NCBI GenBank assembly: GCA_015065925.1
Contig: SVPL01000017.1
Coordinates: 1-41,626 of the forward strand
DNA length: 41,626 nucleotides
Reading direction: 5' to 3'
Source of the DNA: Oscillospiraceae bacterium
GTDB lineage: Bacteria > Bacillota > Clostridia > Oscillospirales > Acutalibacteraceae
Shown: positions 1 through 6,923 of the stretch, piece by piece
How the letters are laid out: the number at the start of each line of letters is the position of its first letter
Position numbering within the stretch: the first letter of the stretch is position 1
Notes under the pieces: generated by a model
The model's input: only the letters and a program-made list of their open reading frames with translations
Told to the model about the DNA's origin: nothing
The model's database searches: none
Program-made: the position numbers and the translations under genes

Positions 1-1369
1 CTGTTGGCTTTTCATAGATAGTGCTATCTACAACCTCACCGTCGGGAGTTACAAAAAGTCCGTCCCTTTCGGCAGGGGTGTAAGGCAGGGTGATTGTGCG
101 GGTTCCGAGGGATGACAGAATAATCTCCTTGGTTTTGGGAGCATTTATAATCCCCATATTCTGCTTTTGCTTTACAATGGTAGAAACTCTGCTGGAGATA
201 ATAGGCCAGAAAGCAGTTTCGGCACCAACCATCTCATAAAACTCACCGTTTGCAAAGGTGATACCGTGGTGTACCATCTGAACCATATCACTGCCAAGGG
301 ATGTACCAAAACGGGGCATAGCAATGTTTACCAAAGCATAATCGGCAGAGTCACCTGTAATTAAAATCTCTTGACCCTCTGCCTTAATTTTAAATATTAA
401 GGAAGAAGTATTAAATTCATTACCCTGATAACACATTACGGGGAACATATCGGTGGGGGTAAGATAAAATTCCAATTCAACACCGGGGAATTTATAAAGG
501 TCACCGGCATAAGGAGTGGAAATTTTAACATTGGGTAATTTTTCGGCTATGGCTTTTCTTTGTTCATAAATAATTCCGCCCTCTGAAAGAGCCTGATCCG
601 CTGCCATATCGGGATCCTTTAAAATATCATCATCGCATGGATAGTTATAAATGAGCTGTTCAATATTAACGCTGTTATAATATTTATTAACAAGTGAGGT
701 AAACGCAGTGATGTGGTCGCTATGTGCGTGGGTGAAAACCCAAGCTGCTATAGTGATTTCATCAAGCACATTGTTTTTATTTAAAACATTATAAATATTA
801 TCTGCTTGATAGGTGTTATCGCCTACCTCCATACCGCTATCAATCATAATAAAGCGACCGTCACGCATACGAAGTGCGTATGACATACCGCTAGTACCAC
901 CGGACACTACCGTTTCATCGGGCATAATCTGAATGAATAAGGGGTCACAAATACCGGTGTATTCGGGAGCCTCGGTTAAGGCAAGCGCATCATTTGTGTT
1001 CAGAGCTTGGGTGGTAATGTGCAAAGCCTTGGTGTTGGTGTGAAAAGCAATATGCTTAAGCTCGGTTTTATCTGCGTTTAAATAAACCGCATAAAGGTTA
1101 TCCGCACCGGCAGTATCGGTTTTACCGTTGAACGCAATAGCGTTTTGGGAATATTCTGTATATCCCGCCGCCACAAGGTCAGCAACAGTAGCTGTAAAAT
1201 CGTCAGCCGTTGCCGATGTAAATCTTTCTGTAGTGCCTCTTTCGGTGTAGTAGGTCTTATCTGCGGTAAGAGCCGAAACCGCAAATCCGTTTTCGGGTAA
1301 AACAATTACCGATAAAACCATAAGGAAGGACATTACAACAGATGCAAATTTTTTAACCATTTTTGCCAT
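1..1369 (-). CDS. secreted metallo-beta-lactamase-fold hydrolase, 3' end outside window
   Basis: About 456 codons read open from an ATG at 1369 to the window edge, where the gene is cut off. A GAAAGGA ribosome site lies about 8 bases before the start. The N-terminus (MAKMVKKF, then about 18 hydrophobic residues ending near FAVSA) is a signal peptide, so the enzyme should be exported. After about 110 residues of unassigned sequence comes an MBL core: THAHSDH near residues 212-218 (metal-binding HxHxDH), then ITGDSADY and QMVHHGIT, which match the later Asp and His ligands. This order (HxHxDH, GDS, HHG) resembles the MBL domain of ComEC-like proteins rather than true beta-lactamases, but no transmembrane competence domain is present. 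The substrate is unknown. It is transcribed divergently from an AraC regulator, which may control it. Confidence 0.8.
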   Translation of the reverse strand, partial: MAKMVKKFASVVMSFLMVLSVIVLPENGFAVSALTADKTYYTERGTTERFTSATADDFTATVADLVAAGYTEYSQNAIAFNGKTDTAGADNLYAVYLNADKTELKHIAFHTNTKALHITTQALNTNDALALTEAPEYTGICDPLFIQIMPDETVVSGGTSGMSYALRMRDGRFIMIDSGMEVGDNTYQADNIYNVLNKNNVLDEITIAAWVFTHAHSDHITAFTSLVNKYYNSVNIEQLIYNYPCDDDILKDPDMAADQALSEGGIIYEQRKAIAEKLPNVKISTPYAGDLYKFPGVELEFYLTPTDMFPVMCYQGNEFNTSSLIFKIKAEGQEILITGDSADYALVNIAMPRFGTSLGSDMVQMVHHGITFANGEFYEMVGAETAFWPIISSRVSTIVKQKQNMGIINAPKTKEIILSSLGTRTITLPYTPAERDGLFVTPDGEVVDSTIYEKPT

Positions 1370-1422
1370 AAATACATTTTCCTTTCGTTTTATGATTTTA
1401 AAAACCCATAGCCCTTTTAATA

Positions 1423-1451
1423 TTGACATATGCACAAATATGTGATATTTT
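1423..1451 (+). promoter_or_regulatory. putative sigma-A promoter for the AraC gene
   Basis: TTGACA (1423-1428), 17-base spacer, TATTTT (1446-1451). The spacer holds the dyad CACAAATATGTG (1433-1444), a possible operator. The predicted leader before the AraC start is about 105 bases. An alternative -10, TATAAT at 1451-1456, would leave a 22-base spacer. Confidence 0.45.
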
Positions 1452-1565
1452 ATAATAAAAAAGGACTTCTTTAATATAAATTTAACATATATATAGCTAT
1501 TAGTAAATGTGTATAAATTAACATTTATGCCAAAAAATTAACCTCTTTTTGAAAGGATGAAAAAA

Positions 1566-2414
1566 ATGCCCAGTTGGTACGGTGGAATTTTACCCGGCTT
1601 TAGGGTGCCAAAAACTACCAGTGTTGCCGATATTGCAGTTGATGATAAACCTATATGCGTTATGGCATTTGGCAGAAATTTGAACGAATATAACGGGTGT
1701 ACACTGGTCGACCGCCCCAATGGAAGAAAGGACTATCTTATAAGTTTTCTTGCAAAGGGTACTATCTGCGAAACCCCAAAACGAATAATAATGAAAGAAA
1801 ACAGTTTGGCTATATATAAGCCAAACGAACCTCAGCTAAGAACTTTATTTGACCAAAACCCCGTTACTACATATTGGATACATTTTTCAGGAAATAAGGT
1901 TGAAGAAATTTTAGATAAATACGGTCTGGATAGCAGAATTATTGAATTTGAAGAAGACTTTCCATTTTTTGTTGATGTAATAGACCGAATGTATGTGGCA
2001 AAAAACAACCCCTTCTGGCAGGATATTTGCGATGCCTTGCTTTTGGAGCTTTTTATGTATATTGGCGGCGCTAAAAAGCAAGCTTTATTAAACTCCAATT
2101 TTCGAAAACTTATGCAGTATATGAAAGAGACCTGCACCCAAAATTTACCAATAAAAGCTTATGCCGATTTTATAGGCTTCAGCGAGGTGTATTTTGTAAG
2201 ATTTTTTAAAAAAGCCCAAAAAATGACACCACATAATTATTTAATTCGTTTGCGTTTGGACCGTGCCTGCAATTTACTTCTTCATACCAAGCTACCCATA
2301 AATCTGATAGCCGATAAAGTGGGGTATAAAACTGCAAGGTATTTCAGCAAAGCCTTTTATGAGCGATATGGTCTCACCCCCTCTGAATACCGTAGTAAAA
2401 ATTCGGCAAATTAA
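1566..2414 (+). CDS. AraC/XylS-family transcriptional regulator
   Basis: A 282-residue regulator. The frame opens at an ATG at 1557, but the GAAAGG site abuts that codon. The ATG at 1566, with about 8 bases from AGG, is the better start. The C-terminal third is a double helix-turn-helix AraC domain: IKAYADFIGFSEVYFVRFFK is the first HTH, INLIADKVGYKTARYFSKAF the second, ending in the typical YGLTPSEYR. The N-terminal part, with phrases such as YIHF-like TTYWIHFSG, fits the cupin-like sensor half of the family, so it probably binds a small sugar-type ligand, though no ligand can be named. It is a single gene, divergent from the MBL hydrolase and closed by a hairpin. Autoregulation through the dyad at 1433-1444 is an inference. 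Confidence 0.88.
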   Translation: MPSWYGGILPGFRVPKTTSVADIAVDDKPICVMAFGRNLNEYNGCTLVDRPNGRKDYLISFLAKGTICETPKRIIMKENSLAIYKPNEPQLRTLFDQNPVTTYWIHFSGNKVEEILDKYGLDSRIIEFEEDFPFFVDVIDRMYVAKNNPFWQDICDALLLELFMYIGGAKKQALLNSNFRKLMQYMKETCTQNLPIKAYADFIGFSEVYFVRFFKKAQKMTPHNYLIRLRLDRACNLLLHTKLPINLIADKVGYKTARYFSKAFYERYGLTPSEYRSKNSAN

Positions 2415-2422
2415 CGGGTTAA

Positions 2423-2436
2423 ACATCTAATATCTA
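2423..2436 (-). repeat. two tandem TAGATNT heptamers
   Basis: On the minus strand the bases read TAGATAT then TAGATGT, followed by TTTAACCC. The TAGATGT unit is identical to one in the five-unit heptamer run at 38675-38709. In both places the heptamers lie just before a GGGAAGAAG-type terminator hairpin. Confidence 0.5.
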
Positions 2437-2440
2437 AAAA

Positions 2441-2472
2441 GGGAAGAAGTGAAAAACACATCACTTCTTCCC
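2441..2472. terminator. bidirectional terminator, GGGAAGAAGTGA family
   Basis: Perfect 12-bp stem: GGGAAGAAGTGA (2441-2452) pairs with TCACTTCTTCCC (2461-2472) around an 8-base loop. TGCTTTTTG follows on the plus strand and TTTTTAG on the minus strand. It separates the convergent AraC gene and Na/Pi cotransporter gene. Confidence 0.88.
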
Positions 2473-2509
2473 TGCTTTTTGTAAGATTATTAAAATTATA
2501 AGCAGCTTA

Positions 2510-4195
2510 TTAATTTTCCTCTTTTTGTGAGCCTATTGGGTTTACAATACTGTAACCAACATTTATAAGATGGTCGGCTACACGCTCAAGCCCTGCAACG
2601 GTTGAGGAATAATAAGGGCTAACCTCCATACTGCAATCCCCCTCGGCAAGACGGAAAAAATGATTTGCAGTAAGCTCTTTTTTCATTGTATCAATTTCTT
2701 CTTCAAATACATCCAGCATTGATAATTCCTCTTTATTTAAATTATCAAAGGCATCCTTAGAGATAACAAGCATTTGCATTACTTTATCACTCATTGTTTT
2801 GATATCATTTTTGCCCCTTTCAGAGAAGATTATATTTTTAGATGCCATCTCTGTAACAATCTCATAAAAATTCTCGGCATGGTCGCCAACGCGCTCCAAA
2901 TCGTTTAACACATGGAAATAGGAGCCTATAACCTGTTCATCGCTTTGCTCAACCATAGGAGAAAGCTTAATTAAAAACTGTGTTAATGCGCCGTTTGTAA
3001 AATCTATAACCAATTCATTTGCAAAAAGCTTTTCTCCATCTGCCGATTTTCCTGTTTCCAAAGCGTTAAAGGAAAGAGAGATGTTTTCCTTTACCAAGCT
3101 AAACATATAATCCATTTCCTTTTTCACCTGCATAAGGGCGACGGGGGGCATAGAAAGAAGTCTGTCATCAACATATTTAAGAGATAATACTTCTTCTTGC
3201 TCCTTTTTATCCTTAATAACCTTGCAGGAATAATCCACCAACCGCCTAACGAATGGAAGCAATAAAACGGTAGTGGTTACATTAAATATAACATGGAACA
3301 GGGATACTCGCATTTGAAGTGACATTGGGTCATCTCCCGGAAAAACTGAAACCAGCATATTAACGACAGGTTCCTTGAATATCCATATAATAGCGGTAAA
3401 AAACGCCGTACCAATAACATTAAATGTAAAATGTATAAGGGCTACGCGCTTGGAGTTTGCATTTGCGCCAACCGAGGCTAAAAGTGCTGTTACACAGGTA
3501 CCGATATTTGCACCAAGAATAATAAACAAAGCTAAATCAAGGGGTAACACACCCGTGCCAACCATTGTAATAACAACACCCGTTGCCGCGGAGGAGCTTT
3601 GAATAAGTCCGGTAAATACAACGCCTACCAAAATTAAAAGCAAGGGAAAATCAATGGTTTTAAAAATGTTAGTAAACAAATTTTCCACAAGAGGATTTCC
3701 AAAAGCCTGCTCACTGCTCATAACCTCAAGTCCAACGAAAATAAGACCTAAGCCACAACAAAGACTACCTGCAATCTTTGATTTTTCCTTTTTTGAAAAG
3801 CCCAGCATAACACCCACAAAGGCAAGAAGATACATTGCCATATTGAAATAATCGTTTTTAAGGGCAATAAGCACACCCGTAATGGTTGTACCAATGTTTG
3901 CGCCCATAATAATCGGGGTTGCCTGCATTAGACTCATAACCCCCGCATTAACAAGACCGATTACCATAACCGATGTTGCAGAGGAGCTTTGAATAATTGC
4001 AGTAACTCCCGCACCGATGCCAACACCCGAAAAACGATTATTGCTTATTCTTTCAAGAAGTCGCTTCATACCGCCACCGGCACTTTTTTCTAAGGCATCG
4101 CCCATAAAATTCATACCAACAATAAAAACTCCCACACCTGCAAGTAGCCATATAAGACTACCAATAAGCTGCATAATTTCTTGTGATGTTAACAT
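2510..4195 (-). CDS. Na/Pi cotransporter family protein with C-terminal PhoU domain
   Basis: A 561-residue integral membrane protein. The frame opens 13 codons upstream, but GAAAGGAG lies 5 bases before the ATG at 4195 (MLTSQEIM), so that start is preferred. The first ~310 residues are hydrophobic helices with the duplicated signature of the Na_Pi_cotrans family: IIQSSSATSVMVIGLV and GLIQSSSAATGVVITMVG. The last ~200 residues are soluble, helical and PhoU-like (VLNDLERVGDHAENFYEIV and AGLERVADHLINVGYSI are the two PhoU helical repeats). In this family the transporter moves phosphate with sodium and the PhoU tail is thought to regulate it. The substrate is inferred from the family only. It is a single gene, and no pst genes are nearby. 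Confidence 0.9.
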   Translation of the reverse strand: MLTSQEIMQLIGSLIWLLAGVGVFIVGMNFMGDALEKSAGGGMKRLLERISNNRFSGVGIGAGVTAIIQSSSATSVMVIGLVNAGVMSLMQATPIIMGANIGTTITGVLIALKNDYFNMAMYLLAFVGVMLGFSKKEKSKIAGSLCCGLGLIFVGLEVMSSEQAFGNPLVENLFTNIFKTIDFPLLLILVGVVFTGLIQSSSAATGVVITMVGTGVLPLDLALFIILGANIGTCVTALLASVGANANSKRVALIHFTFNVIGTAFFTAIIWIFKEPVVNMLVSVFPGDDPMSLQMRVSLFHVIFNVTTTVLLLPFVRRLVDYSCKVIKDKKEQEEVLSLKYVDDRLLSMPPVALMQVKKEMDYMFSLVKENISLSFNALETGKSADGEKLFANELVIDFTNGALTQFLIKLSPMVEQSDEQVIGSYFHVLNDLERVGDHAENFYEIVTEMASKNIIFSERGKNDIKTMSDKVMQMLVISKDAFDNLNKEELSMLDVFEEEIDTMKKELTANHFFRLAEGDCSMEVSPYYSSTVAGLERVADHLINVGYSIVNPIGSQKEEN

Positions 4196-4352
4196 AATTT
4201 CTCCTTTCAAAGGGAATGTTACAAAATATTCCACTTTGTTTAATATAACATTTTTAAGGTTAAGATGCAGTAAATTTTAAATTCTAGTTTTAGTATTGCA
4301 CAAAAAAGAGAATGTAAAAAATAATTTATAGAGTAGATTAAATAATAAAAAT

Positions 4353-4382
4353 AGGAAAGAAATGAAAAACCTTCACTTCCTT
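4353..4382. repeat. degenerate copy of the GGGAAGAAGTGA hairpin family
   Basis: AGGAAAGAAATGAA, a short loop, then TTCACTTCCTTT. The two arms resemble those of the hairpins at 2441, 29308 and 38740 but pair imperfectly. Unlike those copies, this one lies between divergent genes, where no terminator is needed, so it may be a remnant. Confidence 0.5.
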
Positions 4383-4540
4383 TATGTATTTTGAAAATAG
4401 AGTCACTTTTCCATCTCCACACAATCATATATATAATTTTACAACAACTTTGGTAAAGATTGGGTAAATAATAGCACACTATCATACATTAGGTTTAGTA
4501 TAGCATAAAGGCAAAAATAAATCAATGTGCGGTATATAAG

Positions 4541-4555
4541 TCAACCAACAGTTGA
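4541..4555. promoter_or_regulatory. dyad TCAAC-N5-GTTGA, candidate operator
   Basis: TCAACCAACAGTTGA is a perfect 5-bp inverted repeat 17 bases upstream of the -35 box of the HTH-serine dehydratase gene. A third GTTGA half-site (4591-4595) lies within the promoter spacer. The gene carries its own HTH, so autoregulation is a reasonable inference. Confidence 0.4.
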
Positions 4556-4572
4556 TTTATAATTATATTTTT

Positions 4573-4601
4573 TTGAATATTTACTTTATAGTTGATATAT
4601 A
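4573..4601 (+). promoter_or_regulatory. putative promoter of the HTH-serine dehydratase gene
   Basis: TTGAAT (4573-4578), 17-base spacer, TATATA (4596-4601). The predicted transcript starts near 4608 and has a ~36-base leader containing GAGG 8 bases before the ATG. Confidence 0.5.
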
Positions 4602-4643
4602 TTATGTTAAAATAATAGTATAAAATTTTATGAGGTTAAAGGT

Positions 4644-6074
4644 ATGGAAAAATTCTGTTCACAAGCAATAAAGGAATTGCGAATTAAAAATGGATTATCC
4701 CAAAAAGAGCTTAGCGAAAACCTTGGAATAAGCAACAGAGCCGTCTCAAAGTGGGAAAACGGATTATCTAAGCCATCTGCGGCGCATATTTTCAGCTTGG
4801 CAAAAATCTTTAATGTGCCAATGGATTATTTCTATGGCAAGCCCAATATCAGTACAGTAAAAAAGCCATTGGAAGGTATGTCATCAATAACAGAGATATA
4901 CAAAATCGGCAGAGGTCCCTCAAGCTCACATACCATAGGGCCTGAAAAGGCTTGCAAAATCTTCAAATCCAAAAATCAAACGGCAGACTTTTTTAAAATA
5001 ATTCTTTACGGTTCTCTTGCAAAGACGGGTAGAGGTCACGGTACAGATACAGTAATAAAGAAAACCCTCTCCCCCATCGACTGCGATATAGAATTTAATT
5101 TCACCGAAAAAAATATTCCCCATCCAAATACAATGGTGATTGTTGCCTATAAAAATAACTTGGAAATTGATAGAGCCAAAATTTTAAGCGTAGGCGGCGG
5201 TAACATCGTCTTTGAAAATTCTTCGGTTGAATTGCCCAAAATCATTTACAAGCATTATAAATTTACAGATATAACCGAATATTGCAAAAGCAAAAAAATA
5301 AGACTTTGGGAATATGTTAAAGAAAATGAGAATGAGCAATTTGACTCCCATATTAAAAAGGTTTGGGAGTCAATGAAATTCTCTATTGAAAAGGGACTCG
5401 AAGATGAGGGGGTTCTGCCCGGCGGTCTTGAATTGCAGAAAAAAGCAAAAACCTTATACAACAGTCAGCATATTGACGAAACACCCGAAACCAAGGAAAA
5501 CAGAATAGTATGCTCTTATGCATTTGCAGTAAGTGAACAAAATGCTTCAGGAGAAACAATAGTCACAGCCCCCACCTGTGGAGCCGCAGGCGTTCTTCCC
5601 GCCGTTTTATATTATCAACAAAAAAAGAACAATTTTAGTGATGAGCAAATTATACACGCCCTTATGACTGCGGGATTAATAGGAAATCTAATTAAAACAA
5701 ACGCCTCAATCTCAGGTGCGGAATGTGGATGTCAGGCTGAAATAGGCAGTGCCTGTGCAATGGCTGCCGCCGCACTTGCCGAATTGTTTGAACTGAGCAT
5801 TGAAAAAATCGAATATGCCGCCGAAATTGCAATTGAACACCATTTAGGTCTTACCTGCGATCCGATTTGCGGATTGGTTCAAATTCCTTGTATTGAAAGG
5901 AACGCCGTCGCCGCAATGAGATCCATTAATGCGGTAAATTTATCCAGCTTTTTATGGAGCACAAGAAAAATTTCCTTGGATAATGTTATTCAAACAATGA
6001 AGGAAACAGGACACGATTTATCATCACCATATAAAGAAACCGCCGAAGCCGGACTTGCAAAAATTAAATTTTGA
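4644..6074 (+). CDS. XRE helix-turn-helix / iron-sulfur L-serine dehydratase fusion
   Basis: A 476-residue fusion. Residues ~5-65 are a clear XRE HTH (KELRIKNGLSQKELSENLG, then NRAVSKWENGLSKPS) ending in a DYFYGK segment typical of such regulators. Residues ~80-192 match the beta region of L-serine ammonia-lyase (IYKIGRGPSSSHTIGP, GSLAKTGRGHGTD, SVGGGNIVF). Residues ~245-476 match the alpha region (LPGGLELQKKAK, PTCGAAGVLPA, GCQAEIGSACAMAAAALAE, LTCDPICGLVQIPCIERNA). Cys363, Cys405 and Cys416 occupy the places of the three core [4Fe-4S] ligands in single-chain enzymes, so catalysis (serine to pyruvate plus ammonia) looks intact. A separate ACT domain is absent and there is no C-terminal Cys. 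The frame is continuous, with a GAGG site 8 bases before the ATG and no internal start needed. The HTH probably gives DNA binding; serine-responsive autoregulation is inference. Confidence 0.9.
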   Translation: MEKFCSQAIKELRIKNGLSQKELSENLGISNRAVSKWENGLSKPSAAHIFSLAKIFNVPMDYFYGKPNISTVKKPLEGMSSITEIYKIGRGPSSSHTIGPEKACKIFKSKNQTADFFKIILYGSLAKTGRGHGTDTVIKKTLSPIDCDIEFNFTEKNIPHPNTMVIVAYKNNLEIDRAKILSVGGGNIVFENSSVELPKIIYKHYKFTDITEYCKSKKIRLWEYVKENENEQFDSHIKKVWESMKFSIEKGLEDEGVLPGGLELQKKAKTLYNSQHIDETPETKENRIVCSYAFAVSEQNASGETIVTAPTCGAAGVLPAVLYYQQKKNNFSDEQIIHALMTAGLIGNLIKTNASISGAECGCQAEIGSACAMAAAALAELFELSIEKIEYAAEIAIEHHLGLTCDPICGLVQIPCIERNAVAAMRSINAVNLSSFLWSTRKISLDNVIQTMKETGHDLSSPYKETAEAGLAKIKF

Positions 6075-6098
6075 AGTTTATAATTTTTATAAAATCTA

Positions 6099-6127
6099 TT
6101 GAAAAAACCACTGAACTGTGTTATGAT
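6099..6127 (+). promoter_or_regulatory. sigma-A promoter for the 216-residue coiled-coil protein gene
   Basis: TTGAAA (6099-6104), 17-base spacer, TATGAT (6122-6127). Transcription should begin near 6134, giving a ~55-base leader that contains the duplicated start element. Confidence 0.75.
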
Positions 6128-6136
6128 TTATTTGTG

Positions 6137-6214
6137 ATAGGGGTGGCACCCATAACAAAAAACAGTATCACACATTTACAATAAGGGGATGATACCCATA
6201 GAAAAAAACATTAT
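6137..6214 (+). repeat. imperfect direct duplication of the translation start region
   Basis: Copy A (6137-6168) and copy B (6181-6214) share ATA(A)GGGG, a 4-5 base variable core, ACCCATA, and then 11 of 14 matching bases running AAAAAAC to TAT. Copy B contains the ATG of the downstream gene. Copy A contains the 5-bp palindrome GGGTGGCACCC (6141-6151). Confidence 0.7.
6143..6184 (+). CDS. possible 13-codon leader peptide resembling the N-terminus of the next gene
   Basis: A GTG at 6143 opens a frame reading M(V)APITKNSITHLQ, then TAA at 6182-6184. The downstream protein begins MIPIEKNIIVVD, so MxPIxKNxI is shared. The stop codon lies 4 bases before the ATG at 6189 and overlaps its AAGGGG site, an arrangement suited to termination-reinitiation. 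The GTG lies only ~9 bases from the predicted transcript start, so independent translation is uncertain. It may instead be the relic of a duplicated gene start. Confidence 0.35.
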   Translation: MAPITKNSITHLQ

Positions 6215-6839
6215 TGTTGTAGATGAACAAGGAAATAAATATGAGGCGACCTACCCAAAAAGGGCAAAAGGTCTTGTTAAAAATGGCAGGGCACGCTTCA
6301 TAGATGAAAACACTATATGCCTTGCGTGTCCGCCAAATAATGAATTGGAGGACAATAATATGTCAGAAAATACTGTAAATGTTGAAGTTCCAACTAAAAT
6401 TGATACTTCTATATCAAAACACAATATTCCTTATGTATTAGAGCAAATAGAGAAATTACACACTGAATTACAAGATTTGAAAAACACTGTTAGCGCCATA
6501 CATTGTATTACAGATGCAAACCGACAATCAATAACAAACAATCCCGATGAAGAAGAACACGAAGTGAAGTGTGACGTTGTTGCAGAGGTAGCACTTGCAA
6601 AAGTGAAAGCAATAGTAGAGGTTTTTCATCACAGAGAAGAAAGCTTGCAAAAGTTGCTTGCGTTTTATGAAAAGGTGTATGATGATTTACAACCTAAATC
6701 ACGTAGGGAGTCAGAGAGAGTAACATTACTTAAAACCGTAATAGAAACATTAGGTGACGGAATGACACCTATTGAATCAAAAGAAGCTTTGAAAGATATT
6801 TTAGAAGTTTCACTACAAGACTTGTCTAAAAACATTTAA
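6189..6839 (+). CDS. hypothetical protein with conserved basic N-terminal domain and coiled coil
   Basis: A 216-residue soluble protein. Residues ~4-50 (KNIIVVDEQGNKYEATYPKR, then KGLVKNGRARFIDENTICLA) form a compact basic unit that I recall at the start of many clostridial hypothetical proteins. No function is known to me. Residues ~65-105 contain heptad-like leucines (EQIEKLHTELQDLKNTV), suggesting a coiled coil. Residues ~125-215 are charged and helical (EVALAKVKAIVEVFHHREES). There is no signal peptide, membrane helix or catalytic motif. The GGGG site directly abuts the ATG at 6189, which is unusual. The only alternative in-frame starts nearby are ATA or ATT codons, so initiation probably relies on reinitiation or is inefficient. 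The gene is monocistronic, with its own promoter and terminator. Confidence 0.75.
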   Translation: MIPIEKNIIVVDEQGNKYEATYPKRAKGLVKNGRARFIDENTICLACPPNNELEDNNMSENTVNVEVPTKIDTSISKHNIPYVLEQIEKLHTELQDLKNTVSAIHCITDANRQSITNNPDEEEHEVKCDVVAEVALAKVKAIVEVFHHREESLQKLLAFYEKVYDDLQPKSRRESERVTLLKTVIETLGDGMTPIESKEALKDILEVSLQDLSKNI

Positions 6840-6842
6840 ACA

Positions 6843-6878
6843 AAACCCTTGCCGTAGGAACTCTTACGGTAAGGGTTT
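6843..6878. terminator. bidirectional terminator
   Basis: A 14-bp stem with one G-T pair: AAACCCTTGCCGTA (6843-6856) and TACGGTAAGGGTTT (6865-6878). It lies between the convergent coiled-coil gene and mfd. The minus side runs into TTTTGTTTAAA, so it also ends the mfd operon. Confidence 0.8.
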
Positions 6879-6923
6879 ATTAGTTCCTTCAAATATTTTG
6901 GTGTAACTTCAACATAAAAATTT

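Larger units (their letters stand above)
4196..4643. other. 448-base divergent intergenic region
   Basis: This A+T-rich region lies between the Na/Pi gene (minus) and the HTH-serine dehydratase gene (plus). It holds a degenerate copy of the terminator hairpin family (about 4353-4382), the dyad at 4541-4555 and the plus-strand promoter at 4573-4601. No convincing gene is seen: an 81-codon minus-strand frame (4240-4485) is composed of low-complexity A+T codons and lacks a ribosome site. Confidence 0.6.

Noticed and set aside
1423-1456. TTGACA with TATAAT at 1451 as promoter
   Set aside because: The spacer would be 22 bases. The TATTTT box with a 17-base spacer is the better reading.
4240-4485. 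81-codon minus-strand open frame between the Na/Pi and serine dehydratase genes
   Set aside because: Composition is that of A+T-rich noncoding DNA (Tyr, Ile, Phe, Cys rich). It has no ribosome site, and it runs across the promoter side of the gap and the hairpin remnant.
6134-6171. Outer inverted repeat GTGATA/TATCAC in the leader, considered as a riboswitch or T-box
   Set aside because: There is no T-box or known aptamer sequence, the leader is only ~55 bases, and no terminator hairpin lies before the gene. The duplication of the start region explains it better.
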